A stretch of DNA of 64,000 bases from Planococcus sp. CPCC 101016 (GCF_007859295.1 NZ_VOHB01000002.1:1551624-1615623), one strand, 5' to 3'; positions 36,309 through 45,457 are shown, counted from the first letter of the stretch. Program-made: numbers and translations. The notes: generated by a model not told the origin, from the letters alone.

Positions 36309-36983
36309 GTGCTAAACAAGTTATATGATTGGGTTGATGAGCGATTAGACATTACGCCTATCTGGCGTGATATTGCTGACCATGAAGTACCTGAGCACGT
36401 AAACCCCGCACACCACTTCTCAGCATTTGTTTATTGTTTTGGAGGACTTACATTTTTCATTACAGTGATTCAGATCTTATCCGGTATGTTCTTGACGATG
36501 TATTATGTACCTGATATTGAAAATGCTTGGCAGTCGGTTTATTATCTTCAAAATGAAGTCGCTTTTGGAGAAATTGTGCGTGGGATGCACCACTGGGGAG
36601 CTTCTCTTGTAGTAGTTATGATTTTCCTTCATACACTGCGAGTATTCTTTACAGGTTCTTATAAGAAACCTCGTGAATTGAACTGGGTTGTAGGGGTTCT
36701 GCTATTCGGCGTTATCCTTGGATTGAGTTTCACAGGTTACTTGCTTCCATGGGATATGAAAGCTCTATTTGCAACAAAAGTTGGGATTGAAATTGCAGCA
36801 TCTGTACCGGTAATCGGTGAAACGATTAAGATTCTACTAGCTGGGGATTCATCAATCCTTGGTGCACAGACTCTAACTCGCTTCTTCGCTATCCACGTCT
36901 TCTTCTTGCCTGCAGCGTTGCTTGGGTTGCTAGCTGCTCACTTTATCATGATTAGAAGACAAGGTATTTCAGGACCGCTATAA
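36309..36983 (+). CDS. qcrB: Menaquinol:cytochrome c reductase cytochrome b6 subunit
   Basis: Di-heme cytochrome b of the bc complex, 224 residues with four membrane helices. Heme histidines lie in GMHHWGAS and AIHVFFLPAA-type helices; RGMHHWGASL and GFTGYLLPWD are signature. The start is GTG with a GGGGG run about ten bases upstream. It is the b6-type short subunit; the remaining helices are on QcrC. Confidence 0.95.
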   Translation: MLNKLYDWVDERLDITPIWRDIADHEVPEHVNPAHHFSAFVYCFGGLTFFITVIQILSGMFLTMYYVPDIENAWQSVYYLQNEVAFGEIVRGMHHWGASLVVVMIFLHTLRVFFTGSYKKPRELNWVVGVLLFGVILGLSFTGYLLPWDMKALFATKVGIEIAASVPVIGETIKILLAGDSSILGAQTLTRFFAIHVFFLPAALLGLLAAHFIMIRRQGISGPL

Positions 36984-37020
36984 TTCATTTTTCAACAAGG
37001 ATTTTTAAGGAGGGAACACT

Positions 37021-37815
37021 ATGCATCGCGGAAAAGGGATGAAATTTGTAGGGGATTCGCGTGTTCCAAGTATGGAATTCCGTAAGCCGAATGTTCCTAA
37101 AGATTACTCCGAATACCCTGGTAAAACTGAAGCATTCTGGCCAAACTTCCTTTTGAAAGAATGGATGATTGGTGCAGTATTCTTGATCGGGTATCTGCTT
37201 TTGACTGTCGCTCATCCTTCGCCTCTTGAAGGCCAGGCAGATCCGACTAATACAGCTTATATTCCTTTGCCAGACTGGTATTTCTTGTTCTTATATCAAT
37301 TACTGAAATACGAATTCGCTTCCGGTCCATTCAACGTAGTAGGTGCCATCATTATTCCAGGACTTGCTTTTGGAGCACTTATGTTGGCTCCATTCTTGGA
37401 TCGCGGAGTGGAAAGACGTCCATCGAAACGTCCATTGCCGACAGGATTTATGCTTCTTGCAATTGCTTCTATCATTTTCCTTACATGGGAATCGGTAGCA
37501 AATCATGACTGGGAAGCAGCTGAAGCGCAAGGACAGATTACCGAGGAAGTTGAGATTGATACAACGGATCCAGGATATGAAATTTATTCATCCAGCTCTT
37601 GTATCAGTTGTCACGGCGATAATCTGGAAGGTCAAGTAGGACCTACGTTGGTTGGTACAGGCCTATCTCCAGAAGAAATCGCTACAATTGCTGTCAACGG
37701 TATTGAAGAAGACGGCGAACAAAAAATGCCTGCTTCATTTGAAGTAGGAGTTGACGGATCAGAAGAAGATCTGCAAGTTTTAGCTGAATTTATTTCAGGC
37801 CTTGAAGGTGAATAA
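37021..37815 (+). CDS. qcrC: Menaquinol:cytochrome c reductase cytochrome b/c subunit
   Basis: Fusion of a subunit IV-like membrane part (about 1-175, three spans; PDWYFLFLYQLLKYE) with a C-terminal cytochrome c domain carrying the heme site C194-C197-H198 (CISCH). The heme is attached outside the cell by ResBC, encoded at the left end of the window. AAGGAGGGA precedes the ATG. Normal length (264) for Bacillus QcrC. Confidence 0.95.
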   Translation: MHRGKGMKFVGDSRVPSMEFRKPNVPKDYSEYPGKTEAFWPNFLLKEWMIGAVFLIGYLLLTVAHPSPLEGQADPTNTAYIPLPDWYFLFLYQLLKYEFASGPFNVVGAIIIPGLAFGALMLAPFLDRGVERRPSKRPLPTGFMLLAIASIIFLTWESVANHDWEAAEAQGQITEEVEIDTTDPGYEIYSSSSCISCHGDNLEGQVGPTLVGTGLSPEEIATIAVNGIEEDGEQKMPASFEVGVDGSEEDLQVLAEFISGLEGE

Positions 37816-37823
37816 TAAAAAAA

Positions 37824-37850
37824 GGGAGCCGGGAAACCGGCTCTTTTTTT
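37824..37850 (+). terminator. Terminator of qcrABC
   Basis: GAGCCGG / CCGGCTC with a GAAA tetraloop and seven T. Confidence 0.92.
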
Positions 37851-37872
37851 CTACTCTGAAAGGAAGAATATA

Positions 37873-38484
37873 ATGCTCTCTTTCGCGATTAAACTCTCTG
37901 CATGGCTTATGTTCCGCCCATTTTTAATACTGTTGTTTTTTGTTAACCTGGGTGGAACCATTTATGGATACATATGGTACGGATGGCAACTGAAAATCAC
38001 AGAACCGATTTTTTTAATTTTTGTGCCTGATAGTCCAACTGCTAGTCTGTTTTTCACTATCGTTCTCGGTTTATGGATCTTTGGGAAACGGAGCAGGCTC
38101 TTTGAAGCGCTGGCGTTTGTTACGCTAATCAAATATGGTTTGTGGGCGGTAGTCATGAACTTGCTGACATTGTGGGAGACCGGATCTATCGGCTGGATCG
38201 GCTGGATGCTGGTCGTTTCTCATTTCGCTATGGCGCTGCAGGCGGTGCTTTATATTGAACATTACCGATTTGGATGGCTCTCGGCAGCATTAACGGCCAT
38301 TTGGACTTTGCACAACGACGTCATCGATTACGTCTTTGGCCAAATGCCCATTTACAGCACTTTGAGCGAGTACAGCAACCAAATCGGCTATTTTACTTTT
38401 TGGCTATCTATTAGTTGTGTCAGTTTTGCCTTTTATGTTGTTCATCTCAATAAATCACAATCCGTTTCAGTTGACCAATATTGA
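37873..38484 (+). CDS. ypjA: YpjA family membrane protein (DUF1405)
   Basis: A 203-residue integral membrane protein with about six spans and no known activity. GAAAGGAAG precedes the ATG. It follows qcrC as in B. subtilis. ypjB, which normally comes next, is missing; a YugP-type protease follows. Confidence 0.82.
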   Translation: MLSFAIKLSAWLMFRPFLILLFFVNLGGTIYGYIWYGWQLKITEPIFLIFVPDSPTASLFFTIVLGLWIFGKRSRLFEALAFVTLIKYGLWAVVMNLLTLWETGSIGWIGWMLVVSHFAMALQAVLYIEHYRFGWLSAALTAIWTLHNDVIDYVFGQMPIYSTLSEYSNQIGYFTFWLSISCVSFAFYVVHLNKSQSVSVDQY

Positions 38485-38500
38485 CAATCCCCAGTAAAAT
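38471..38500 (+). promoter_or_regulatory. Candidate promoter of the YugP-type gene
   Basis: TTGACC and TAAAAT spaced by 18. A second pair, TTGACA (38481) and TATAAA (38506), is spaced by 19. Both overlap the end of ypjA. Confidence 0.42.
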
Positions 38501-38539
38501 AAGGGTATAAAGCAAAAAGAAAGAGGTGTCATTTCCGAA

Positions 38540-39223
38540 ATGGGTATGGGTGGTTATATCATATATTTTATCCTTTTGCTGATTATTCCGCTTTGGGCAC
38601 AATTTAAATTAAAAAGCACTTACAAAAAGTATTCAAAAGTTCGATCGACATCCGGTCATACTGGTGCTCAAGTGGCACGGACAATATTGGATGCTAATGG
38701 CCTGCAAGATGTTAAGGTTATCGAAAGTCGCGGCATGTTGAGTGACCATTACAATCCAATGACAAAAGTAGTGGCTTTAAGCAGCCACAATTACCATGAA
38801 GCATCTGTTGCGGGTACAGCAGTGGCTGCTCATGAAGTCGGACATGCGATTCAGGATGCAGAAGATTATTCCTTCCTGCGCCTTCGTCATCGGATGGTGC
38901 CGATCGTCAATATTTCTTCGAATATGTCTTGGGTCTTTATCATGATCGGCTTTTTCTCCGCTTGGAGCGGGGCCTTATTGATCGGGATTATTCTTTTGGC
39001 TGCAGGTGTGGTATTCCAAATAGTAACATTGCCAGTGGAGTTTAATGCCTCCAGTCGAGCGATGGACCAACTGTTGTCGAATAACATTATCCGCAATGAA
39101 GAAGAACGTCACGCGAAAAAAGTATTAAGTGCAGCCGCGATGACATACGTCGCAGCAACTGCAGTCGCAGTTTTGGAGTTGGCACGATTGATTTTAATCT
39201 ATACAAGCATGAACCGTTCATAA
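38540..39223 (+). CDS. yugP: Membrane zinc metallopeptidase, YugP family
   Basis: A 227-residue putative zinc peptidase: an N-terminal membrane span, zinc motif HEVGH at 98-102, then two membrane spans (about 127-163) and a C-terminal hydrophobic segment. SRGMLSDHYNP and LPVEFNASSRA are typical of the family. Substrate unknown. AAGAGGTG lies about 11 bases before the start. It is not at this place in B. subtilis, so the gene has moved relative to that map. Confidence 0.87.
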   Translation: MGMGGYIIYFILLLIIPLWAQFKLKSTYKKYSKVRSTSGHTGAQVARTILDANGLQDVKVIESRGMLSDHYNPMTKVVALSSHNYHEASVAGTAVAAHEVGHAIQDAEDYSFLRLRHRMVPIVNISSNMSWVFIMIGFFSAWSGALLIGIILLAAGVVFQIVTLPVEFNASSRAMDQLLSNNIIRNEEERHAKKVLSAAAMTYVAATAVAVLELARLILIYTSMNRS

Positions 39224-39256
39224 AAAAACGACCCGATTATCGGGTCGTTTTTTTTC
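39222..39256 (+). terminator. Terminator after the YugP-type gene
   Basis: Stem AAAAAAACGACCCGA with TCGGGTCGTTTTTTT around a very small loop; strong T tract. Confidence 0.9.
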
Positions 39257-39308
39257 GTTCAACTATATAGTTAATTGTTTTTCCATTTAGAAACAACGAG
39301 TTTCCACG

Positions 39309-39678
39309 CTTTTCTATGTCCAGACTCCAGCGCCCAGGTCCTAGGGTCATAAGCCACTCTGACTGTGCGGCAAAGAACGCCGCTTCGCCCGAGCGTCTTA
39401 TGCCCGTCGGACCTACATGGGCGCTTGTGCTTTTCTATGTCCAGACTCCAGCGCCCAGGTCCTAGGGGCATAAGTCACTCTGACTGTGCGGCAAAGAACG
39501 CCGCTTCGCCGGAGCGTCTTATGCCCGTCGGACCTACATGGGCGCTTGTGCTTTTCTATGTCCAGACTCCAGCGCCCAGGTCCTAGGGGCATAAGCCACT
39601 CTGACTGTGCGGCAAAGAACGCCGCTTCGCCGGAGTGTCTTATGCCCGTCGGACCTACATGGGCGCTTGCGCTTTTCT
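39309..39678. repeat. Tandem array: three 121-bp hairpin repeats
   Basis: Three head-to-tail units of exactly 121 bases (39309-39429, 39430-39550, 39551-39671) plus a terminal CTTTTCT. They differ at only about five positions. Each can fold into one long hairpin: GCGCCCA/TGGGCGC, GGTCC/GGACC, CATAAG/CTTATG and GCGGC/GCCGC from outside in. It fills the gap between the YugP terminator and the yitT stop, 5 bases from the latter. Open frames across it are artefacts of the repeat. One inverted relative lies at 23906-24042. Confidence 0.93.
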
Positions 39679-39683
39679 GGTTG

Positions 39684-40559
39684 TCAGCCGATGGGTTTCT
39701 TTTCTTCGTCGAGTGTAAACCCTTCGCCCATTACATCATGGACTTCCATTAAGGAAACAAATGCGTGAGGGTCAACAGAGTTGATGATGTTTTTCAAACG
39801 GACGATTTCGTTTCTTGCGACAACACAGTACAGCACTTCGCGCTCTTCTTTAGTGAAATGGCCATAGCCTCGAAGGATGGTGATGCCCCGATCCATCTCG
39901 ACTGCTATCCGGCTTGCGATTTCTTCCTGTGAGTTTGAAATGATCAATGCACCTCTACCGGCATACGCACCTTCCTGTACGAAATCGATAACTCGTGCAC
40001 CAACAAAAACGGCAACGAGTGTGTACATCATTGAACGGTGGTCCAGGAATGTTAACCAGGATAACATGATGACTGCCGCATCAAATAGAAACATCGTTTT
40101 CCCCATACTCCAGCCAATGTATTTTTGTGCGAGGCGGGCGATTATATCCACTCCTCCTGTTGTACCGCCGAACCTGAAAATAATTCCGAGTCCGACTCCG
40201 ACAAAAACTCCAGCGAACAAGGCTGCCAGAAATAAATCATTCTGCAAATTGATTTGGATTTCGTAGATCAAAAAAATCTTTAGAAATACAGAAACGGCTA
40301 CAGTTCCGATGATGGTATAAAGAAATACTTTTCTGCCCAGCAGTTTCCATCCTATGAAAAACAAAGGAATGTTCAGCAGCAGATTCATCAATGCCGGGTC
40401 CCAATGGAATATAAAGTACAAAATCAATGTAATGCCGGCAAATCCGCCTTCACCCAATTCATTTTGGATGTTGAAGTGAACAAATCCAAAACTATAGATG
40501 GCAGCACCAAGCAGAATGAAAAATATGTTTTTTATTTTCAATTCTTTCAAGTTAGCCAA
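39684..40559 (-). CDS. ypjC: YitT family membrane protein (YpjC-like)
   Basis: A 291-residue protein with five or six N-terminal membrane spans (about 10-175; FGGTTGGVDIIARL is typical) and a C-terminal cytoplasmic DUF2179 domain (about 200-280; GALIISNSQEEIASRI and DRGITILRGYGHFTKEEREVLYCVV, cited in part). Function unknown; the family is abundant in Bacillales. It is divergent from ypjD with very close promoters. No terminator of its own is visible; the repeat array lies directly downstream and may act as one. Confidence 0.87.
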   Translation of the reverse strand: MANLKELKIKNIFFILLGAAIYSFGFVHFNIQNELGEGGFAGITLILYFIFHWDPALMNLLLNIPLFFIGWKLLGRKVFLYTIIGTVAVSVFLKIFLIYEIQINLQNDLFLAALFAGVFVGVGLGIIFRFGGTTGGVDIIARLAQKYIGWSMGKTMFLFDAAVIMLSWLTFLDHRSMMYTLVAVFVGARVIDFVQEGAYAGRGALIISNSQEEIASRIAVEMDRGITILRGYGHFTKEEREVLYCVVARNEIVRLKNIINSVDPHAFVSLMEVHDVMGEGFTLDEEKKPIG

Positions 40560-40586
40560 GCTCCTTTCTTGAATATCAACTTCTGT

Positions 40587-40615
40587 ATTATCGTTTAAAT
40601 AATGTATTTTGACAA
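40587..40615 (-). promoter_or_regulatory. Promoter of yitT-type gene
   Basis: Minus strand TTGTCA (40615-40610) and GATAAT (40592-40587), 17-base spacer. Its -35 overlaps the -35 of the divergent ypjD promoter. Confidence 0.6.
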
Positions 40616-40637
40616 CATCATCAGTTTTCTTTACGAT
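40609..40637 (+). promoter_or_regulatory. Promoter of the ypjD-dapB operon
   Basis: Consensus TTGACA and TACGAT with a 17-base spacer, 20 bases before the ypjD start. Confidence 0.65.
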
Positions 40638-40657
40638 TAACTGAGGAGTGTGATGGC

Positions 40658-40996
40658 ATGAACGGAGATAAAACGATGAAACAGCTTCAACAGGACGTTG
40701 ACGACTATATTGGACAATTCAAAGAAGGCTATTTTCAGCCAATGGAAATGATGGTTCGCATGACTGAGGAACTGGGCGAACTTTCCAGAGAAGTAATGCA
40801 TGAATATGGACCAAAGAAAAAGAAGAGCTCTGAGACTGATAATACGATTGAAGAAGAAATGGGCGATGTCCTATTCGTTTTAATTTGCATGGCCAATTCA
40901 ATGGACATCGATTTGGCGCATGCCCATGATCGCGTGATGGCGAAATTCGCCAGCAGAGACAAAGACCGGTGGACAAGAAAGGATGAAGAAAAATGA
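40658..40996 (+). CDS. ypjD: MazG-like nucleotide pyrophosphohydrolase YpjD
   Basis: A 112-residue all-helical protein of the MazG superfamily, likely hydrolysing a (modified) NTP to NMP. The metal-binding motifs are seen as RMTEELGELSREV and EEEMGDVLFVLICMANSMD (cited in part), and the ending [11 protein letters not shown] is like B. subtilis YpjD. GAGGAG precedes the ATG by nine bases. It overlaps dapB by four bases. Confidence 0.92.
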   Translation: MNGDKTMKQLQQDVDDYIGQFKEGYFQPMEMMVRMTEELGELSREVMHEYGPKKKKSSETDNTIEEEMGDVLFVLICMANSMDIDLAHAHDRVMAKFASRDKDRWTRKDEEK

Positions 40997-41793
40997 CGAT
41001 TCGCGTGGCAATTGCAGGGGCTAGAGGTAAAATGGGAACTGAAGCCGTACATACCGTAATGAACAATTCCGAAATGGAGCTGGTTGCTGTTTTGGATTAT
41101 AAAGAAGTCGGCAATACATTGGCGGAAACGAATTTGTTTCCTGCATCGTATACCGCACCTATCTATATCGACCTGGAAAAACTTCATTCGGAAACAAAGC
41201 CTGATGTGCTGGTCGATTTGACTACACCAGAATTTGTTTACGAGCACACAAAACAGGCCTTGGATTTAAAAATCCGCCCGGTTGTTGGAACGACTGGATT
41301 TTCCGATGAGCAGTTGGATGAGCTGACAGCTTTATCAAAAGACTCGAAAATTGGCTGCATTATCGCACCTAACTTTGCAGTTGGAGCAGTATTGATGATG
41401 AAATTTGCTGAACAGGCTGCGAAGTACCTGCCGGATATCGAAATTATTGAAATGCATCATGACCAAAAATTAGATGCCCCATCCGGAACAGCCATGAAGA
41501 CTGCTCATTTGATTTCGCAGGAACGTCCAATTCATGAACAAGGGCATGTCCGCGAAAAAGAAACCATTCCAGGTGCCCGTGGGGCGAATTACGATGGCAT
41601 GCGCATCCATAGTGTCCGTTTGCCTGGTTTAGTTGCGCATCAGCAAGTTCTCCTTGGTGGAGATGGCCAGTTGCTGACGCTCCGGCATGATTCGTTTAAT
41701 AGAGGGTCGTTTATGTCAGGTGTCGTTCTATCCATTAAAACAGTGATGGACAAAGAAGAACTTATTTATGGATTGGAACACATAATTGATTAA
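40993..41793 (+). CDS. dapB: 4-hydroxy-tetrahydrodipicolinate reductase
   Basis: NAD(P)H reduction step of the lysine/diaminopimelate pathway, needed for peptidoglycan. It is 266 residues with GARGKMG at 9-15, [20 protein letters not shown] and [15 protein letters not shown] (catalytic His and Lys). Coupled to ypjD (ATGA) and followed by mgsA after 14 bases. Confidence 0.96.
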   Translation: MTIRVAIAGARGKMGTEAVHTVMNNSEMELVAVLDYKEVGNTLAETNLFPASYTAPIYIDLEKLHSETKPDVLVDLTTPEFVYEHTKQALDLKIRPVVGTTGFSDEQLDELTALSKDSKIGCIIAPNFAVGAVLMMKFAEQAAKYLPDIEIIEMHHDQKLDAPSGTAMKTAHLISQERPIHEQGHVREKETIPGARGANYDGMRIHSVRLPGLVAHQQVLLGGDGQLLTLRHDSFNRGSFMSGVVLSIKTVMDKEELIYGLEHIID

Positions 41794-41807
41794 AGGGGGA
41801 AAATGAT

Positions 41808-42212
41808 ATGAAAATCGCTTTGATTGCCCACGACCGTAAAAAAGATGACTTGATTCAATTTGTTACAGCCTATCAGCCGATACTTAATCACCACACACTA
41901 TATGCAACCGGTACGACCGGACAACGGGTAATTGATGGAACCGGCCTCCCGGTCATCCGATTTCAATCAGGTCCGCTTGGAGGCGATCAGCAGATCGGTG
42001 CAATGATTGCGCAAAATGAGATGGACATGGTTATTTTCTTCCGTGATCCTTTAACCGCTCAACCCCATGAGCCTGATGTAACAGCTCTCATTCGTCTATG
42101 TGACGTTTATGGAATACCACTGGCCACCAATATGGGAACCGCTGAAGTGCTTCTGAAGGGGTTACAGGAAGGCTTTATCGACTGGCGTCTGCTCGGAGAA
42201 CGAAGAGGATAG
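41808..42212 (+). CDS. mgsA: Methylglyoxal synthase
   Basis: Converts dihydroxyacetone phosphate to methylglyoxal and phosphate. It is 134 residues with [33 protein letters not shown] and [23 protein letters not shown] precedes the ATG. Bacillithiol detoxifies methylglyoxal in Bacillus, which fits its position beside bshA. Confidence 0.96.
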   Translation: MKIALIAHDRKKDDLIQFVTAYQPILNHHTLYATGTTGQRVIDGTGLPVIRFQSGPLGGDQQIGAMIAQNEMDMVIFFRDPLTAQPHEPDVTALIRLCDVYGIPLATNMGTAEVLLKGLQEGFIDWRLLGERRG

Positions 42213-42223
42213 GAGAGAGCATC

Positions 42224-43366
42224 GTGCGAAAAATGAAAATCGGCATTACCTGCTATCCAACGGTTGGAGGGTCGGGTGTCATTGCCACGGAATTAGGGAA
42301 GATGCTGGCGGAAAAAGGGCACGAGGTACATTTTATTACGTCCAGCACCCCTTTTCGGCTGAACAGAACCTATGCGAATATTTTTAGCCACCAAGTGGAT
42401 GTCAATACGTATTCGGTTTTCCATTACGCCCCATACGACATTGCACTGGCAACAAAAATTGCTGAAGTGATCAAAAATGAAAAATTGGATCTCCTGCATG
42501 TCCATTATGCAATTCCCCATGCAGTTTGCGCCATTCTTGGCCGTGATATGGCAGGTTCCAATATCGGAATCGTGACGACTTTACACGGAACGGACATTAC
42601 CGTATTGGGATCTGACTCTTCATTAAAAGAGGCGATTCGTTACGGCATCGAGAAATCGGACATTGTCACGGCGGTTTCAGATTCCTTGAGAGATCAAACT
42701 TATGAATTGATCCAACCTGATAAAAAAATTGAAACGGTCTATAACTTTGTGGATGAAAGAGAGTATTTTCCGCAGGATTCGGCGAAGCTGAAAGCGGAAT
42801 TAGGCATCGATGCAGGCGAGAAAGTCATGATTCATGTGTCGAATTTCAGGAAAGTCAAACGTGTCCAGGACGTGGTAGAGACATTTGCGTTGGCGCGTAA
42901 GCAGCTGGACTGTAAATTGCTGTTGGTTGGCGACGGACCTGAAATGGGACGGATTATCCAGCAGGTGCGAGAGCTCGGAATAGACGATCATGTATTGTTT
43001 CTGGGGAAACGGGAGAGCCTGGCAGAATTTTATAATATTAGCGATATCAAACTGCTGCTATCTGAGAAGGAAGCATTTGGCCTTGTGCTGTTGGAAGCAA
43101 TGGCATGCGGTGTTCCGGTAATCGGCTCTCATATCGGCGGCATGCCGGAAATTATCGAACCCGGTGTTAATGGCTATCTTGTTGAATTAGGGGACACGCA
43201 GCAGGCGGCTAAATATGCAGTAAAAATGCTAAGTGATCCCGCACAGCTGCAAAACTTGCGGGAAGGCGCACTAAAAACGGTAACGGATCGCTTCCATTCT
43301 TCGAAAATTCTTGAACAGTATGAAGGTTTATATGAACAATTGCTTGCAAAGGATGAACAACAATGA
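42224..43366 (+). CDS. bshA: N-acetyl-alpha-D-glucosaminyl L-malate synthase BshA
   Basis: GT4 glycosyltransferase for the first step of bacillithiol synthesis. It is 380 residues: N-terminal ITCYPTVGGSGVIATELG, THGTDIT-like site (TTLHGTDITVLG), VSNFRKVKR and the sugar-nucleotide motif SEKEAFGLVLLEAMACGVPVI (cited in part). The start is GTG with GGAGAG nearby. In B. subtilis the deacetylase gene bshB1 lies between mgsA and bshA; here only 11 bases separate them. Coupled to cca by ATGA. Confidence 0.95.
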   Translation: MRKMKIGITCYPTVGGSGVIATELGKMLAEKGHEVHFITSSTPFRLNRTYANIFSHQVDVNTYSVFHYAPYDIALATKIAEVIKNEKLDLLHVHYAIPHAVCAILGRDMAGSNIGIVTTLHGTDITVLGSDSSLKEAIRYGIEKSDIVTAVSDSLRDQTYELIQPDKKIETVYNFVDEREYFPQDSAKLKAELGIDAGEKVMIHVSNFRKVKRVQDVVETFALARKQLDCKLLLVGDGPEMGRIIQQVRELGIDDHVLFLGKRESLAEFYNISDIKLLLSEKEAFGLVLLEAMACGVPVIGSHIGGMPEIIEPGVNGYLVELGDTQQAAKYAVKMLSDPAQLQNLREGALKTVTDRFHSSKILEQYEGLYEQLLAKDEQQ

Positions 43367-44496
43367 AAACAGCCGTCAGGGTGATTGGAATACTAAAGGA
43401 ATCCGGCTACCAAGCTTATATGGTCGGAGGAGCGGTTCGCGACTATCTGATAGGCGAGCTTCCTCATGATATCGATGTTGCTTCATCGGCCTCACCCCAA
43501 CAGGTTAAAGCGCTTTTCAAGCGCACAGTCGATACGGGTATCGAGCACGGTACTGTTTTGGTCTTAATCGACGGCGAAGGCATTGAAGTGACGACATTTC
43601 GTACAGAAGGCAGCTATTCCGATAATCGACGGCCAGACTCAGTTGAATTTGTCCAATCACTTGAAGAAGATTTAAAGCGCCGTGATTTTACGATCAATGC
43701 GATGGCCATGACTGAAGATCTGCACATCATCGATCCTTTTGGAGGAAAAGATGATTTGCAGAAGCAGATCATCCGCGCAGTAGGAGATCCGGACGAGCGT
43801 TTTCAAGAAGATGCATTGCGCATGCTGAGAGCGGTACGTTTTTCGGGACAGCTTGATTTTGATATTGATCAGAAAACCTTGTATTCCATTCAGCGTCATG
43901 CTGAATTGATTCAGATGGTGGCAGTCGAACGACTGAAGTCGGAAATCGACAAGATATTTGCCAATCCCCGCACACAAAAAAGTATGACCTATCTTGCGGC
44001 TGCTAGATTAACCAATTACCTTCCGGCCGGCCGGCTTTTTGAAGCGGATTGGTCCCGTTACCAATCCAGCGGCAAAGCTGTTTACGGCTGGTTCTATCTC
44101 CTATATAAACAAGGCAGTAAATTTGAAGAAATACGCGATTACCGCTTTTCGAATGAAGATAAGCGCCTCATTGAAAAAAGCCTGGAATTAGCTGGACAGG
44201 AATTCTGGGATCAATGGACAATTTACCAGTATTCAATCGAACAACTGGAAATGGCTGCACGAGCCACCGGCAAAAAACTGGATCCTGCAGCAGCAAAAGA
44301 GCAATTGCCCATTCTATCGAAATCCGATATCAAAGCCAGTGGGCGGGATTTGATGGAATGGAGTGGCAATCGATCAGGCGCATGGCTAAAACCTTGGATT
44401 GAAACATTGGAAAAACTGATTGTCTATGGAGAACTGAAGAACGATAAAGAACTCATAAAGGACTGGTTTGTGAATGAATATCACCGTCACGCATAA
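43363..44496 (+). CDS. cca: CCA tRNA nucleotidyltransferase
   Basis: Adds or repairs the 3' CCA of tRNAs. It is 377 residues of the class II type: YMVGGAVRDYL, catalytic D36 and D38 (HDIDVAS), RRDFTINAMAM, and FQEDALRMLRAVRF. It overlaps bshA by four bases, and its end overlaps birA by 23 bases. Confidence 0.96.
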   Translation: MKTAVRVIGILKESGYQAYMVGGAVRDYLIGELPHDIDVASSASPQQVKALFKRTVDTGIEHGTVLVLIDGEGIEVTTFRTEGSYSDNRRPDSVEFVQSLEEDLKRRDFTINAMAMTEDLHIIDPFGGKDDLQKQIIRAVGDPDERFQEDALRMLRAVRFSGQLDFDIDQKTLYSIQRHAELIQMVAVERLKSEIDKIFANPRTQKSMTYLAAARLTNYLPAGRLFEADWSRYQSSGKAVYGWFYLLYKQGSKFEEIRDYRFSNEDKRLIEKSLELAGQEFWDQWTIYQYSIEQLEMAARATGKKLDPAAAKEQLPILSKSDIKASGRDLMEWSGNRSGAWLKPWIETLEKLIVYGELKNDKELIKDWFVNEYHRHA

Positions 44497-45457
44497 GTTA
44501 GCAAAGCGTTTGATCGAGTCGAACGGTGAAGCCGTCTCCGGCCAACAATTGGCAGATGAATTCGGCATTTCCAGGACAGCCATCTGGAAACATATAAAAG
44601 AGCTTGAGGAAAAAGGCTATGGCATTGAATCTGTAAAGAAAAAAGGCTATCGCATTGTCTCTATTCCAGACACATTAGAGCCGCTGGCAATACAAACGGG
44701 ATTAAAGACCAAAAGAATCGGGCAAGTAATTGAATATGTTGAAAGCTGTCCATCAACCCAAATCATTGCCCATAAACTGGCCCAGGAAGGTGCTGAGGAC
44801 GGCACAGTCGTTCTCACAGAGACTCAAACAGCCGGACGAGGGAGACTGGCCCGCAAATGGGATTCAGCAGCCCAAAAAGGCGTATGGATGAGCATCATCC
44901 TGCGACCGGATGTAGTGCCGCAAAAAGCGCCTCAATTTACTTTGGTGACGGCTGTTGCGGTTGTAAGAGCTATAGAAGAAGTAACAAGGCTGCAGCCAAA
45001 AATCAAATGGCCGAATGATGTTTTGCTGAATGGCAAAAAATGCACGGGTATTTTGACAGAACTGCAGTCGGATGCTGACGGCATACAAGCTTTAATCATT
45101 GGGATCGGTTTGAATATCAATCAGGAAACAGAAGACTTTGCTCCGGAAGTACAGGACATTGCAACTTCATTGAAATTGGAAAGCGGCGGAATGGTTAGCC
45201 GCCAAAAGCTGGTTCAGTCCCTGTTGCATTACCTGGAAATCTATACGCAACTGTATATAGAAGAAGGCTTCGGTTTGCTCAAAATTATGTGGGAAAGCTA
45301 TTCGACCACTATCGGCCAGTCAGTCCGTGCGCGTATGACGAATCAGACGCTCGAAGGCATTGCAGAAGGCATTACAGATGACGGAGTCCTGCAATTGCGG
45401 ACAGCGGACGGCAAGCTTCATGGCATTTATTCAGCTGACATTGAGATGACCAACTAG
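44474..45457 (+). CDS. birA: Bifunctional biotin-protein ligase/repressor BirA
   Basis: Attaches biotin to carboxylase carriers and, with an N-terminal DNA-binding domain, may repress biotin genes. It is 327 residues: helix-turn-helix (about 20-60; QLADEFGISRTAIWKHIKEL), biotin-binding loop AGRGRLARKW from about 120, KWPNDVLLNGKKCTGIL, and a C-terminal domain. It starts inside the end of cca. No BirA-type operator palindrome was seen in this window. Confidence 0.94.
   Translation: MNITVTHKLAKRLIESNGEAVSGQQLADEFGISRTAIWKHIKELEEKGYGIESVKKKGYRIVSIPDTLEPLAIQTGLKTKRIGQVIEYVESCPSTQIIAHKLAQEGAEDGTVVLTETQTAGRGRLARKWDSAAQKGVWMSIILRPDVVPQKAPQFTLVTAVAVVRAIEEVTRLQPKIKWPNDVLLNGKKCTGILTELQSDADGIQALIIGIGLNINQETEDFAPEVQDIATSLKLESGGMVSRQKLVQSLLHYLEIYTQLYIEEGFGLLKIMWESYSTTIGQSVRARMTNQTLEGIAEGITDDGVLQLRTADGKLHGIYSADIEMTN

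Noticed and set aside
39309-39678. CRISPR array
   Set aside because: Units are 121 bases, contiguous, and lack unique spacers; no cas genes are nearby.
39271-39752. Repeated open frames coding MRQRTPL...CPSDLHGRLCFSM-like peptides and their complements
   Set aside because: They arise from the 121-bp repeat reading open by chance, have no ribosome site, and the same peptide recurs only because the DNA repeats.
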